Shown piece after piece: positions 27,167 through 36,766 of a stretch of DNA of 61,669 nucleotides (position 1 is the first letter of the stretch; every line of letters begins with the position of its first letter). The notes under the pieces were generated by a model that saw only the letters and a program-made list of their open reading frames with translations, was not told the DNA's origin and made no database searches. This DNA comes from Bacteroidales bacterium (GTDB lineage Bacteria; Bacteroidota; Bacteroidia; Bacteroidales; F082): assembly GCA_019454985.1 (NCBI GenBank), contig JACFNF010000017.1, positions 1-61,669 of the forward strand. Direction: 5' to 3'. The translations under genes were made by a program, and so were the position numbers.

Positions 27167-28631
27167 GAGCTTAGCCGGTCAGACTGTTGTTTACGGAATG
27201 GGAACCATCGTCCCGAGGCTGTTGAATTATCTGCTGGTGCCCGTCTATACCCGTATATTTCAAGATCAGGCGACCTATGGACAAATCACAGAGCTTTATG
27301 CTTATGTGGCTTTTTTACTGGTTTTGCTCACCTATGGCATGGAAACGGCATTTTTCAGGTTTGCGCAAAAACATTCGCCTTCAAAGATTTTCAACAATGC
27401 AACCTCCTCGATTATCCTCACTACCGGAATTTTCGTTCTATTTTCGACTTTGTTTTTCAATGATTTTGCACGCTGGCTTCATTACGACGGGAACAGCTCT
27501 TACATCTTGCTTGTTGCGCTTATTGTTGCTTTCGATACCATTGCGGCCATTCCGTTTGCCATGTTGCGCAAGCAAAACAAAGCCCGAAAATTTGCCATTG
27601 TCAGACTTGTGAATGTGGCTGTAAATCTGTTTCTGAATTTTCTGACCATTATCTGGTTTCCTGAATATTTTACGAAGCTTGGAAAGATTTTGCTTGGACC
27701 TGAAACCGGCTTAGTTGTCTGGGTGTTTATTTCCAATCTGTTGGCCAGCGCCCTTAGTCTTGGTATGCTTTCCGAAACTTTTCGCAATTTTCGTTTCACC
27801 ATTTCCAAAGAGATACTTAAACCCATGCTGCAATATGCCTGGCCGATCCTCATCATCGGACTGGCCGGTATGGTCAATGAGATGCTCGATAAAATCCTGC
27901 TCAAATACCTTATTCCGGCCGAAAAACAACCCATGGCGCAACTGGGAATCTATGGCGCCAATTATAAATTAGGCGTGTTGATGACTCTTTTTATCCAGAT
28001 GTTTCGCTACGCTGCTGAGCCTTTCTTTTTTGCTGAAGCCGAAAATAAAAATGCGCCCGAACTTTTTGCCCGTGTGATGAATTATTTTGTGATTTCGGGA
28101 CTGATTATATTTCTGGGAGTTACGCTCTTCATGGATGTTTTCAAACTATTTATTGGCCCGGGCTATCGCGAAGGGCTTCATATTGTGCCTATTATCCTTA
28201 TGGCTAATCTCTTCAACGGAATCTATTACAATCTGGCTATTTGGTATAAACTGACCGACCGCACAGGCAGCGGTGCGATCATCGCCGTGGGCGGAGCGCT
28301 GATGACCATTGTCCTCAATTTTGCCCTCATTCCGCCCTTTGGCTATTATGGCGCTGCCTGGGCTACCCTCATCGTGTATTTATTGATGATGCTCTGCTCG
28401 TTTTTCTGGGGCCAAAGAGTTTATTTCATCCCATACAACAGCATTCGTATCCTCGTTTATTTTGCTTTAGCCTTGGCAGTTTATCATTTATGCGGGATGC
28501 TGAACGTTCAGCAGGTAGCCATACGACTCATACTGAATACTCTGGGATTGCTGTTGTTTTCGGTTCTTGCCTTTTGGATTGAAGCCTGCCGGAACCGCCT
28601 CCCGGCCAGAATGGAGAATGCCGGCCAATAA
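27147..28631 (+). CDS. Polysaccharide/lipid flippase (MOP superfamily)
   Basis: A 494-residue polytopic membrane protein with about 12-14 hydrophobic segments, of the polysaccharide biosynthesis (Wzx/PST-like) branch of the MOP superfamily. The N-terminal SLAGQTVVYGMGTIVPR followed by LLVPVYTRIF is typical. Such proteins flip lipid-linked oligosaccharides across the inner membrane. The ATG at 27147 is chosen because the family-typical N-terminus begins there; an in-frame start at 27069 would lie deep within the kinase gene. The overlap with the kinase is 20 bases. The substrate is unknown; no polysaccharide cluster is attached. Confidence 0.85.
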   Translation: MSRNPIKSLAGQTVVYGMGTIVPRLLNYLLVPVYTRIFQDQATYGQITELYAYVAFLLVLLTYGMETAFFRFAQKHSPSKIFNNATSSIILTTGIFVLFSTLFFNDFARWLHYDGNSSYILLVALIVAFDTIAAIPFAMLRKQNKARKFAIVRLVNVAVNLFLNFLTIIWFPEYFTKLGKILLGPETGLVVWVFISNLLASALSLGMLSETFRNFRFTISKEILKPMLQYAWPILIIGLAGMVNEMLDKILLKYLIPAEKQPMAQLGIYGANYKLGVLMTLFIQMFRYAAEPFFFAEAENKNAPELFARVMNYFVISGLIIFLGVTLFMDVFKLFIGPGYREGLHIVPIILMANLFNGIYYNLAIWYKLTDRTGSGAIIAVGGALMTIVLNFALIPPFGYYGAAWATLIVYLLMMLCSFFWGQRVYFIPYNSIRILVYFALALAVYHLCGMLNVQQVAIRLILNTLGLLLFSVLAFWIEACRNRLPARMENAGQ

Positions 28632-28670
28632 GCCACGACTAAGCTTGACGCTATAAACCGTTTATTTCGT

Positions 28671-28678
28671 TAATTTTG
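28671..28678 (+). promoter_or_regulatory. -7 box (TAATTTTG) of the dut operon
   Basis: TAATTTTG, an exact TAnnTTTG match, lies 20 bases before the dut ATG. A CTTG at 28644-28647 sits 23 bases upstream and could be the -33 element. Confidence 0.6.
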
Positions 28679-28698
28679 CGACCGCCATTTACAAATTT

Positions 28699-29133
28699 AT
28701 GCAGGTAAAAATTGTTAATCATTCCGGTCTGCCGCACCCGGCTTATGAAACACCCCACGCTGCCGGTATGGATGTTCGCGCCATGCTCAACGCTCCGCTC
28801 ATTCTTCGACCCATGCAGAGGGCATTGGTTCCGACAGGACTTTATATTGAACTGCCCGTAGGCTACGAAGCCCAAATCAGGCCGAGAAGCGGGCTTGCTG
28901 CCAAGTATGGCATCAGCATTCTCAATAGTCCCGGAACCATTGATGCCGATTATCGAGGCGAGATCAAAGTCATCCTCATCAACCTCTCTGATAGTGATTT
29001 CGAAATCAAACATGGCGACCGCATTGCCCAAATGGTGATTGCCACCCATGAAAGAGCCGAATGGGTGAGCGTGGAATCACTCTCAGAAACACAAAGAGGC
29101 GATGGTGGATTCGGACACACCGGAAAGCATTAA
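28699..29133 (+). CDS. dut: dUTP diphosphatase
   Basis: A 144-residue trimeric dUTPase that hydrolyses dUTP to dUMP and keeps uracil out of DNA. The five motifs are in order: [40 protein letters not shown] and the C-terminal [10 protein letters not shown] arm. It opens a five-gene run (dut, nucleotidyltransferase, TPR, DUF4292, EnvC-like) with gaps of 24 bases or less. Confidence 0.95.
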   Translation: MQVKIVNHSGLPHPAYETPHAAGMDVRAMLNAPLILRPMQRALVPTGLYIELPVGYEAQIRPRSGLAAKYGISILNSPGTIDADYRGEIKVILINLSDSDFEIKHGDRIAQMVIATHERAEWVSVESLSETQRGDGGFGHTGKH

Positions 29134-29157
29134 AAAACAGTCAACAGAACAATCTTT

Positions 29158-30174
29158 ATGAATATTATTATCCCAATGGCCGGTATGGGCAAACGCCTGC
29201 GCCCTCATACCCTCAGCACGCCCAAACCGTTGCTGCCTATTGCCGGAAAACCAATCGTCAGACGTCTGGTTGAAGATATCGTCAAAGTGACCAACCAACC
29301 CATCGAAAACATTGGATTTGTGATTGGTGATTTCGGAAAAGAAGTCGAAGCCCAATTGCTAGAAATCGCAGAATCGGTAGGGGCAAAAGGAAGCATTTTC
29401 TATCAGCGCGATGCTCTTGGCACAGCACATGCCATTTTGTGTGCTGAACCGTTGCTTATAGGTAAAACCCTTGTAGCTTATGCCGACACCCTTTTCAGAG
29501 CCGACTTCAAACTGGATCACGAAAAAGAAGGAATCATCTGGGTGAGCCGGGTTGAAAATCCCCAGCAGTTTGGGGTGGTCAAACTCAATCCCGATGGAAG
29601 TATTGAAGGATTTTATGAAAAGCCAAAAACCTTTGTGTCCGATCTGGCCATCATCGGGATTTACTATTTCCGTGATGGCGAATACCTGCGCCGCGAACTG
29701 CAATATCTTTTAGACCAGAATATAACAACCGGAGGTGAATATGGAATAACCGACGGCTTGCAGAATATGATGAAGAAGGGAACCCGTTTTCACACTGATA
29801 GTGTGGAATTCTGGCTCGATTGTGGAAACAAAAATGCAGTGATTGATACCAATCAAAAGGTGCTGGCCTTTGCAGCGCAAGATGGTTTGGCCGACGAACT
29901 CATCAGCCCTGAAGCCGAGTTAGATGAAGCCATCATCATCGAGCCCTGTTTCATCGCCCAAGGGGCAGTGATTACCAATTCTGTCATCGGACCCTACGTT
30001 TCGGTGGGGCGAAATGCAAAAATTAACCTGAGCATTATCCAAAACAGCATCCTTCACGACGAAGCTGAGGTTCAAGGCAAAATGCTTCAAAACAGTATGA
30101 TCGGACAATATGCCCAAATTTCCGGCCATTTCGACGAACTGAATGCCGGAGCTTTTGACCAAATCAACGATTGA
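29158..30174 (+). CDS. Sugar-1-phosphate nucleotidyltransferase
   Basis: A 338-residue cytoplasmic enzyme of the NTP_transferase family, forming an NDP-sugar from a sugar 1-phosphate. The nucleotide-binding signature PMAGMGKRLRPHT is at 6-18, then KPLLPIAGKPI, ALGTAHA, and the W-x-D-G-type EFWLDCG metal/substrate segment. The C-terminal quarter carries hexapeptide-type left-handed helix repeats (AVITNSVIGPYVSVG). Thymidylyl- and uridylyltransferase are the likeliest activities; the sugar is undetermined. The stop shares one base with the TPR start. Confidence 0.85.
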   Translation: MNIIIPMAGMGKRLRPHTLSTPKPLLPIAGKPIVRRLVEDIVKVTNQPIENIGFVIGDFGKEVEAQLLEIAESVGAKGSIFYQRDALGTAHAILCAEPLLIGKTLVAYADTLFRADFKLDHEKEGIIWVSRVENPQQFGVVKLNPDGSIEGFYEKPKTFVSDLAIIGIYYFRDGEYLRRELQYLLDQNITTGGEYGITDGLQNMMKKGTRFHTDSVEFWLDCGNKNAVIDTNQKVLAFAAQDGLADELISPEAELDEAIIIEPCFIAQGAVITNSVIGPYVSVGRNAKINLSIIQNSILHDEAEVQGKMLQNSMIGQYAQISGHFDELNAGAFDQIND

Positions 30175-31970
30175 TGAACACTGTGTCCATATCATTTTTG
30201 AAAACAATCGCTTCCGGCAAGGTTAAAAGGCTTGCCATCGTGTCAATGTTGATTTGGCTGACATTTGCGGCCGGATTGAATTCCGCATATTGTCAGAAAC
30301 GCAATAAAGCTGCCAGATCCAAAGCATTGAACGACAGTATTCTGATTAATCAAAAACGAACCAATGCAGCGCTTTTTTCAGATGGATTGAAAGAAAAAAT
30401 TGCCGGTAACAACTTTGCAGCAAAGCAAAAATTTGAAGCCGCATTACAAGCCTGGCCCGATGATCCTGCTTCGATGTTTGAGTTGGCTGAGCTGGCAGCC
30501 AAAACCGGACAATTTGACCAGGCCATCACTCTGATGAAAAACGCCGTCCTATTAGATCCAGCAAACAAATGGTATCTCGAACGTTTGGCACAGCTCTACC
30601 GTATCATCGGCGATTTGAAAGCTTTTGTGAAAACATACCGCGAACTTCTGAAACTCCAGCCCGATGATATTGAATACATTGGCGAACTTTCATCGGCGCT
30701 GTTACTTCTGGGTGAAACCAACGAAGCCATTGATTTGCTCAATCAGATTGAAAAGCAAACCGGAGTTAACGAAATGCTTTCGCAGCAGAAACAAGCCATC
30801 TACCTGAGTCAGGGGAAACCCGATAAAGCCATTGACGAGATCAAAAAACTGTCGGATACTTTTCCGAGCGAAACCCGCTATCTGACCATATTAGCCGATT
30901 TGTACAAAAAGAATGGGCAGGCCGAAAAGGCTCTTGAGATTTACGAAAAAATTACAAACAACAATACTGACGACCCTTATGCCCATATTGCCTTAGCTGA
31001 GCATTACCGCGAAATGGGACGTGAAGACGATGCTTTTGCCTCACTTCTCAAAGCTTTTGAATCCCCACAACTGGATGCCGAGAACAAACTTCAGATTCTT
31101 CAGCTTTGGTTTCAGGGCCAAGAAAATGACAGTACCATCAGCGATGCCGTGAAAAAAGCCGCCGAAGTGCTCATGCGCGTTCATCCTGATAGTCCAAGAG
31201 GTTTTCAGTTGATGGCCAACTATCAACTTCAACATGGACAATACGAAGAGGCAAGAAAAAATCTGCTCCTACATTACGACAAAGAAAAATTCCGTTACGA
31301 AGTGGGTGAAACCTTGCTGTATGCCGACTATCTTTTGCAGGATTTTGAAACATTGGTCAAACATACCGACGACATCATCAAATATTTTCCTGAACAGCCT
31401 TTACCCTATTTATACAAAGGCATTGCGCTGTTTCAACTCAATCGTTATGATGAGGCACTATCGAGTTTTGAAACAGGAAGACGCTTTGTAGTTGGCAACA
31501 ACCAGCTTCTTTTTGATTTTTACAGTAATATTGGCGACACACAACATCGCCTCAAAAATAACCGCGCCTCCGATGCTGCTTATGAAAAAGCCTTATCCAT
31601 CTCGGCCGACAATGCTTTAGTGCTCAACAATTATGCTTACTACCTGAGCCTGCGCAACGAAAACCTCGATAAAGCCGAAGAAATGTCGGAAAAAGCCGTT
31701 CAGCTGCAACCCGACAATCCTTCCTACCTCGACACCTACGCCTGGGTGCTGTTTCGTAAGGCCGATTATTCCAATGCACTCATCTGGATTGAGAAAGCCC
31801 TCGACAAATCGCCCGAAAAAAACGGAACCCTTATCGAACATTATGGCGATATCCTTTTTCATCTCGGACGCGTGGATGAGGCGGTAAACCAATGGAAAAT
31901 TGCTGCACAGCTTGAGTCGGTGTCGGATTTAATTCAGAAAAAAATCAAAAACCGGGCATATTATGAATAA
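30174..31970 (+). CDS. Exported tetratricopeptide repeat protein
   Basis: A 598-residue protein with an N-terminal hydrophobic export segment (about 17-38, ending near SAYCQ), followed by roughly a dozen TPR-like helix pairs, for example NNFAAKQKFEAALQAWPDDP and KADYSNALIWIEKALDKSPE. It is probably periplasmic and a scaffold for protein contacts. The ATG at 30174 is used; the in-frame TTG before it lies inside the upstream gene. It overlaps the DUF4292 gene by 8 bases. Its constant company with DUF4292 and EnvC-like genes suggests an envelope role, which is inference. Confidence 0.8.
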   Translation: MNTVSISFLKTIASGKVKRLAIVSMLIWLTFAAGLNSAYCQKRNKAARSKALNDSILINQKRTNAALFSDGLKEKIAGNNFAAKQKFEAALQAWPDDPASMFELAELAAKTGQFDQAITLMKNAVLLDPANKWYLERLAQLYRIIGDLKAFVKTYRELLKLQPDDIEYIGELSSALLLLGETNEAIDLLNQIEKQTGVNEMLSQQKQAIYLSQGKPDKAIDEIKKLSDTFPSETRYLTILADLYKKNGQAEKALEIYEKITNNNTDDPYAHIALAEHYREMGREDDAFASLLKAFESPQLDAENKLQILQLWFQGQENDSTISDAVKKAAEVLMRVHPDSPRGFQLMANYQLQHGQYEEARKNLLLHYDKEKFRYEVGETLLYADYLLQDFETLVKHTDDIIKYFPEQPLPYLYKGIALFQLNRYDEALSSFETGRRFVVGNNQLLFDFYSNIGDTQHRLKNNRASDAAYEKALSISADNALVLNNYAYYLSLRNENLDKAEEMSEKAVQLQPDNPSYLDTYAWVLFRKADYSNALIWIEKALDKSPEKNGTLIEHYGDILFHLGRVDEAVNQWKIAAQLESVSDLIQKKIKNRAYYE

Positions 31971-32796
31971 AATTTTATCTACCCGGATTTGGCCTATTCT
32001 GGTTGTTTTTATGGCCTTAGCGACACTCAATGCCTGCCACAGCCCCCGGCGCGTCCTAAAGGCTCCGTTGAAAAAAGCCGACGAAAATTTCCTGCTCGGT
32101 AAGATGGCAAATTCCGAGATCAAATATGATACATACAGCGCCAAAGCATCGGTGAGCCTTATCAACGCAAAAAATCGAAAAACTGAACTCAAAGCTCAAA
32201 TCAGAATCAAAAAAGACAGCCTCATCTGGATTTCATTTTCACCGCTTCTGGGTATTGAGGCTGCGCGATTGGTACTTTCAGCTGATAGCATCAAGTTCAT
32301 CAACCGTTTGGATAAAACTTATTTTATTGGTGATTATACCTTTATCCGCAATGCTTTTGGCACCAATGTGGATTACGGTATGGTGCAGGCACTACTCACC
32401 GGAAACGATTTTAATCAGTACGAAAACGAGAGTTTTAGAGCTTCGGTTGACCGGCAGGAATATCGCCTGACAGCAACCCACCGCATGAGAAAACGCCGTG
32501 AAGCACGTCAAAAAGAAACTCCGACCGTATTGGTGCAAAGCATCTGGCTCAACCCCGAATCGTTCAAAATTGTGCGGATTGACTTGCGCGAATACAATGA
32601 TGAAAACAAAAAACTCAGTGTCTCGTATGATGATTTTGTGACGGTAAGCGGGCAACAAATCCCAACAATGCTCTTCTTTGATTTATGGAATGCCGGGATA
32701 ATAACAAAAGTAAAATTTCAGATTTCGAAAGCCGAGCTCGACGAAGAACAGCAATTTCTTTTCAAAATTCCGGAAAATTATGTGAAAATGAAATAA
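31963..32796 (+). CDS. DUF4292 lipoprotein
   Basis: A 277-residue predicted lipoprotein. The signal peptide ends in the lipobox LNAC with Cys25. The mature part matches DUF4292, a beta-rich fold compared with LolA/LolB-type lipoprotein carriers. It includes the DSLIWISFSPLLGIEAAR and FFDLWNAGI segments. An outer-membrane or periplasmic role in lipoprotein or lipid handling is possible but unproven. It overlaps the TPR gene by 8 bases and is followed 7 bases later by the EnvC-like gene. Confidence 0.8.
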   Translation: MNKILSTRIWPILVVFMALATLNACHSPRRVLKAPLKKADENFLLGKMANSEIKYDTYSAKASVSLINAKNRKTELKAQIRIKKDSLIWISFSPLLGIEAARLVLSADSIKFINRLDKTYFIGDYTFIRNAFGTNVDYGMVQALLTGNDFNQYENESFRASVDRQEYRLTATHRMRKRREARQKETPTVLVQSIWLNPESFKIVRIDLREYNDENKKLSVSYDDFVTVSGQQIPTMLFFDLWNAGIITKVKFQISKAELDEEQQFLFKIPENYVKMK

Positions 32797-32803
32797 TCCG
32801 ACC

Positions 32804-34045
32804 ATGAAATTCCCCCGAAGCATAGGTGTTTTTGGTTTAGCTTTTTTTGCTGTTTTGGTGTTTTGTGTATCCACTTGCCGGGCACAAAACAAGAAAGCCG
32901 AGCTGGAGGAAACCATCCGGAAAATTGAGGACGAAATCAATCTCACCAACCAGCTTTTGGAGGAGACCAGAAAATCAAAAACAATGAGCCTCAATGAGAT
33001 GGCCATGCTTCAACAACGAATCCGCCAACGCGAAAACCTTATCTCGACCCTGCAAAGACAAATTGTGCTGGCTGACGGCAAGCTCCAGCGTACCACTGCC
33101 GAATTGGGAAAGACTGAAAGTAATCTGGCAGGTTTGCGCAAGGAATATGCCCAAATGGTGTTGTTTGCCAACAAAAACCGAAGCGGAATCAATCAACTCA
33201 TGTTCATTTTTGCCTCAGATGGCTTCAATCAGGCTTACCGACGAATGAAATATCTGAAACAGTATGGTGCAATGCGTCAGGAGCAGATCAAAAAAATGAC
33301 CCTTTCGCAGCAACAGCTTTTACAACAGAAACAACAACTCGAAAACGAAAAGACCGAAAAACAGCAATTGCTTGACAATGAGCAAAAACAGCAAACTTTG
33401 CTGACCAATGAACAGAAACAGGTGGATCAGGCGCTGGCACGTTTCAATCAAAAAGAAAAAAACCTTCAGGGCGAGTTGCGACAAAAGGAGCAGGAAGCAA
33501 AAAAACTTCAAAAACAAATTGAAGCCATCATAGCCGAAGAAATTAAAAGGGCAAGTGTCAGAACTACCGAAACGACTGCCACAGCTATGCCCGACAAGCT
33601 GATGAACCTTACACCCGAAGAAAAACATCTTAGCGCTCAGTTTACCCAAAACCGCAAACGACTTCCCTGGCCTGTTGAAAGGGGGATGATTACCGGAAAG
33701 TTCGGAACACAGCCTCATCCTGTTCTCAAAAAAGTGGTTACGAACAACAATGGCATTGACATTACCTGTCCTGCTGGTAGCCGTACAAGGGCAGTGTTCG
33801 ATGGCATTGTCATCAGCGTTACCAAAATCACTCCCACAAACAATGCCGTCATCTTGCGACACGGTGATTTTTTTACCGTTTACTCAAATCTTGATCTGGT
33901 CAATGTGAAAAGAGGTGATCAGGTGAACGTTAAGCAGGAAATAGGGCGTGTGCACACGGATAAGATAGAGAAAAAAACTACCCTTCATTTCGAGATATGG
34001 CAGGGAAAAAACCTGCTTAATCCGGAACTTTGGCTGGCCGACTGA
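32804..34045 (+). CDS. EnvC-like murein hydrolase activator (degenerate LytM)
   Basis: A 413-residue exported protein: signal peptide (about 1-28), a long coiled coil (about 29-250) rich in Q, K and E, then a C-terminal M23/LytM domain. The first metal motif HxxxD is NNGID here (His replaced by Asn), while the later LHFEIW is kept. As in EnvC, the domain is therefore probably a non-catalytic activator of septal amidases. Segments such as LRHGDFFTVYSNL are typical of Bacteroidota EnvC homologues. It ends the dut operon and overlaps the convergent M28 gene by 29 bases. Confidence 0.85.
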   Translation: MKFPRSIGVFGLAFFAVLVFCVSTCRAQNKKAELEETIRKIEDEINLTNQLLEETRKSKTMSLNEMAMLQQRIRQRENLISTLQRQIVLADGKLQRTTAELGKTESNLAGLRKEYAQMVLFANKNRSGINQLMFIFASDGFNQAYRRMKYLKQYGAMRQEQIKKMTLSQQQLLQQKQQLENEKTEKQQLLDNEQKQQTLLTNEQKQVDQALARFNQKEKNLQGELRQKEQEAKKLQKQIEAIIAEEIKRASVRTTETTATAMPDKLMNLTPEEKHLSAQFTQNRKRLPWPVERGMITGKFGTQPHPVLKKVVTNNNGIDITCPAGSRTRAVFDGIVISVTKITPTNNAVILRHGDFFTVYSNLDLVNVKRGDQVNVKQEIGRVHTDKIEKKTTLHFEIWQGKNLLNPELWLAD

Positions 34046-35582
34046 GTTTTTCAAAATACTGTATGCAGCGATTGACCAAGGCCAAAACATCCTCCATTTT
34101 TTCAGAATCAATCTTTTCGAAACGATCGCGGGGTGAGTGATAATCGTCATGAAAACCGGTAAAAAAGGTCAGGATTGGATAACCGGCCTCTAAGAACGGG
34201 CCATAGTCGCTGCCTGAATGTCCGGTAGCATCCCAGATATCGAGCATTAGCGGCCGTGGAAGGTGCTGATTTGCCTCGACGACAAAACGGTTTAAAAGGC
34301 TGTCGGCCGATTTCAGCCCCACACTCACTATACGCGCGGCGGTATCGGCGGCTTCGCTGCGCGAGATCATATCCATATTGATATATCCTACAACTGTGCT
34401 GTAATATTGATTCAAGCTGCCCACAAATGCACTGCTTCCCAGAAGACCTTTTTCTTCGCCATCCCAGTTGGCAAAAATGAGGTCAACCGCCGGACGAATC
34501 CCACTTTCCTTCCATTTTTTGGCTAAAGCCAGCACCCCCGAAGCTCCCGAAGCATTGTCGTCGGCTCCAAAAAAGATGCTGTCGCCCCGCTGACCCAAAT
34601 GGTCGTAATGCCCGCCAACCACCACACAACGGCTGCTGTCGTTGCCTCTGATCAAGCCGATCACATTGCGACCATCAAAGATTTCTTGTTGTGAAACAGC
34701 TTCAAGGTGTACCCGCAATGGCTTGGGGATTTTCCGTTTTTTCGTATCCGGCTCACACATTCCTGCTGCAAGTTCTTTACGGTTGATCCCTGTGGCCAGC
34801 TCCAATCGTTCGCAACCCTGCTCACCTGTTGCAAAAACGGGAATACATTTTGTTACACTATCCGAAGCAAGAAGATGTCGCCAATCGGGATAATTTTCCG
34901 GCACCTGACCATTGAGCGATTGAAACCATTCGATGTTGGATAAAAGATTGTCGTATGCTTTAAGCAAAATCAGGGCGGATGCACCATAATGCATTGCATT
35001 ACGTTTCTGTGCCTCCAAACCTTCGCCTTTTTGCCGCATTGGTTTCCCGTAAAGCTGATAGATGATTCCCATGCTGTCGGCCTCTCCAGGATAGCCTTCG
35101 AGCACCATCACGATTTTACCGTTGACCTCCAATCCCCTGAAATCGTTGTAAACACTGTCGGGACTAATCATTCCATAATCGGCAAACACTACATCGGCAG
35201 TTGCTGAAAAGCTTTTTTGGCAGGGGATAAGCATGAAATCTTCCTCAAAACGAAAGGTAAGTGAATCCGAAGTTTTTTGAGCGGGAAGAAGTTCAAATTT
35301 AGCCTGTGAATACCGATACCGGATCACTTGGAAAGGTTGAAAAAAATCACCTGACATCGGTTGGAGGCCAATCTGGCGTTGATATTCAGCTATGAAGTTA
35401 CCGGCCATCCGTCCGCCATCCGTTCCCGTTTCGCGCCCCGTCATTCTGGCTGCCGACAAGGCTTTCAATTGGGGTACAAAATCAGACTTTTCAGGATCGC
35501 AAACCTGATTTTGAGCCGTAAGTGGCGCAATGAATCCCGCAAAAAGCAGAAATAAGCTACAAATCACCCTACAAAACAACAC
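34017..35582 (-). CDS. Exported M28 family aminopeptidase
   Basis: A 521-residue zinc peptidase with a signal peptide (about 1-23). The co-catalytic zinc ligands and catalytic Glu can be followed in GGHYDHLG, GADDNASG, DGEEKGLLG, NMDMIS and GHSGSDYGPF. An inserted PA-like region lies between about 110 and 250. The start is GTG at 35582: an in-frame TGA directly precedes it. The gene begins 26 bases after iadA ends on the same strand, so the two are probably one transcript. In that context it would trim peptides in the periplasm or outside the cell. It overlaps the convergent EnvC-like gene by 29 bases. Confidence 0.88.
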   Translation of the reverse strand: MLFCRVICSLFLLFAGFIAPLTAQNQVCDPEKSDFVPQLKALSAARMTGRETGTDGGRMAGNFIAEYQRQIGLQPMSGDFFQPFQVIRYRYSQAKFELLPAQKTSDSLTFRFEEDFMLIPCQKSFSATADVVFADYGMISPDSVYNDFRGLEVNGKIVMVLEGYPGEADSMGIIYQLYGKPMRQKGEGLEAQKRNAMHYGASALILLKAYDNLLSNIEWFQSLNGQVPENYPDWRHLLASDSVTKCIPVFATGEQGCERLELATGINRKELAAGMCEPDTKKRKIPKPLRVHLEAVSQQEIFDGRNVIGLIRGNDSSRCVVVGGHYDHLGQRGDSIFFGADDNASGASGVLALAKKWKESGIRPAVDLIFANWDGEEKGLLGSSAFVGSLNQYYSTVVGYINMDMISRSEAADTAARIVSVGLKSADSLLNRFVVEANQHLPRPLMLDIWDATGHSGSDYGPFLEAGYPILTFFTGFHDDYHSPRDRFEKIDSEKMEDVLALVNRCIQYFEKLSRPAKVPD

Positions 35583-35608
35583 TCAACAGCTCATTTTAAA
35601 AATCATCT

Positions 35609-36736
35609 TTATTTCACCATTTTCCCGTTGGCCATCACCCGAAGGACATTGAAATCATCGTCAATAAGTACCAAGTCAGCATCATAACCTTTTCTGATAT
35701 ACCCCTTTCCTTCGAGTTTGAGGATGTCGGCGGGATTGGAGCTGGCCACCTGAAGCGCTGTTTCGAGCGGGACTTTCTCCGTCAGCACAGCATCTTTGAT
35801 TTCGCGAAGGATAGAGTCGGGGAGGCCCATTTCGAGTTTAACTAACTTTCCGGTCACCGGATCAAAACCGGGTAACGAGCCACAGGCATCCGAAGTAAAG
35901 GTGATATGACCGATTGGAACGCCGCTTTCGAGTAGTTGGCGGAGTGCTGTTGAGGGCTTCACTTCTTCGTCAGCATAATAGGGATAAGAACTGGTGGTGA
36001 TGTCAACATAGCCCTTTTTGCCATATTCTTTGGCGTCTTCAAAAATATAATAGTTTCTGTTGCAATGAGTTGGTACAAACTGTTTGTAATTTAATTCGCT
36101 ATTTTCAACCACTTCGTGAATCGGGCGGAAAGGGTCGGTTGCATCGCCCATATGAAGGTTAACGATGCCGGCTTTGCCGCCGATCATGCCGGCTACCCTG
36201 GTATGCGCGGCTAATTTAGCCAGCTCGCTGGTGGTTGGAACCGATGAGCGGTGGTCGGAGATGGCAATTTCGCCCAAACCAACCACTTCTTCGATGAGTG
36301 CAATGTCGCGCTTGAAATCACCGGTGATGCTGGGCGGCGGCACCTGATAGGCACCGGTGTACATCCAGGCCGACATCCCTTTGGCTTTCAGTTGTTTCAC
36401 CTTCATCAACACACTGTCAACGCTGCGTGTGATGCCATCGGTACCCAAACAGCCGACTACGGTTGTGACACCTGCCTCTACCATCATCCAGACCTCAAGC
36501 TCGGGCATACGGCTGCCGGGACCGCCCTCGCCTCCGCCACCTGTTATATGAACGTGGGCATCAATCAAACCCGGAATTAGACGTTGACCGTTACAATCCA
36601 CCACCTCCACCTCAAGATCTGCGGGTGCCGAAATCTGGTCGTTGATGGCAATAATTGTTTTTCCGGCTACTAAGACATCTTTTTTCCCTTCGTAAAAAGG
36701 AGAAAAAAGCTCAGCATTTTTAAAAAGGGTAATCAT
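35609..36736 (-). CDS. iadA: Isoaspartyl (beta-aspartyl) dipeptidase
   Basis: A 375-residue cytoplasmic amidohydrolase that cleaves beta-Asp-X dipeptides, including beta-Asp-Arg from cyanophycin. The binuclear zinc site is complete: H61-x-H63 in DAHVHITG, Lys188 in GGKAG (carbamylated in the family), His195 in LHMGD, His224 in THCNR and Asp283 in TSDACGS. Glu70 in GGGGEGGPGSR matches the residue that binds the substrate amino group. No signal peptide is present. It diverges from the first cyanophycinase across an 88-base spacer and is followed by the M28 peptidase. A -7 box lies at 36759-36766. Confidence 0.93.
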   Translation of the reverse strand: MITLFKNAELFSPFYEGKKDVLVAGKTIIAINDQISAPADLEVEVVDCNGQRLIPGLIDAHVHITGGGGEGGPGSRMPELEVWMMVEAGVTTVVGCLGTDGITRSVDSVLMKVKQLKAKGMSAWMYTGAYQVPPPSITGDFKRDIALIEEVVGLGEIAISDHRSSVPTTSELAKLAAHTRVAGMIGGKAGIVNLHMGDATDPFRPIHEVVENSELNYKQFVPTHCNRNYYIFEDAKEYGKKGYVDITTSSYPYYADEEVKPSTALRQLLESGVPIGHITFTSDACGSLPGFDPVTGKLVKLEMGLPDSILREIKDAVLTEKVPLETALQVASSNPADILKLEGKGYIRKGYDADLVLIDDDFNVLRVMANGKMVK

Positions 36737-36758
36737 AAGCCAAATGGGATATTTTGCC

Positions 36759-36766
36759 CAAAATTA
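36759..36766 (-). promoter_or_regulatory. -7 box (TAATTTTG) of iadA-M28
   Basis: Minus-strand TAATTTTG is an exact TAnnTTTG match 22 bases before the iadA ATG. Its upstream six bases lie within the left arm of the inverted repeat 36761-36802, so a protein bound there would block this promoter. Confidence 0.55.

Noticed and set aside
32804..34045. The EnvC-like protein as an active M23 endopeptidase
   Set aside because: The first metal motif has Asn for His (NNGID), so zinc binding is unlikely and the activator role fits better.
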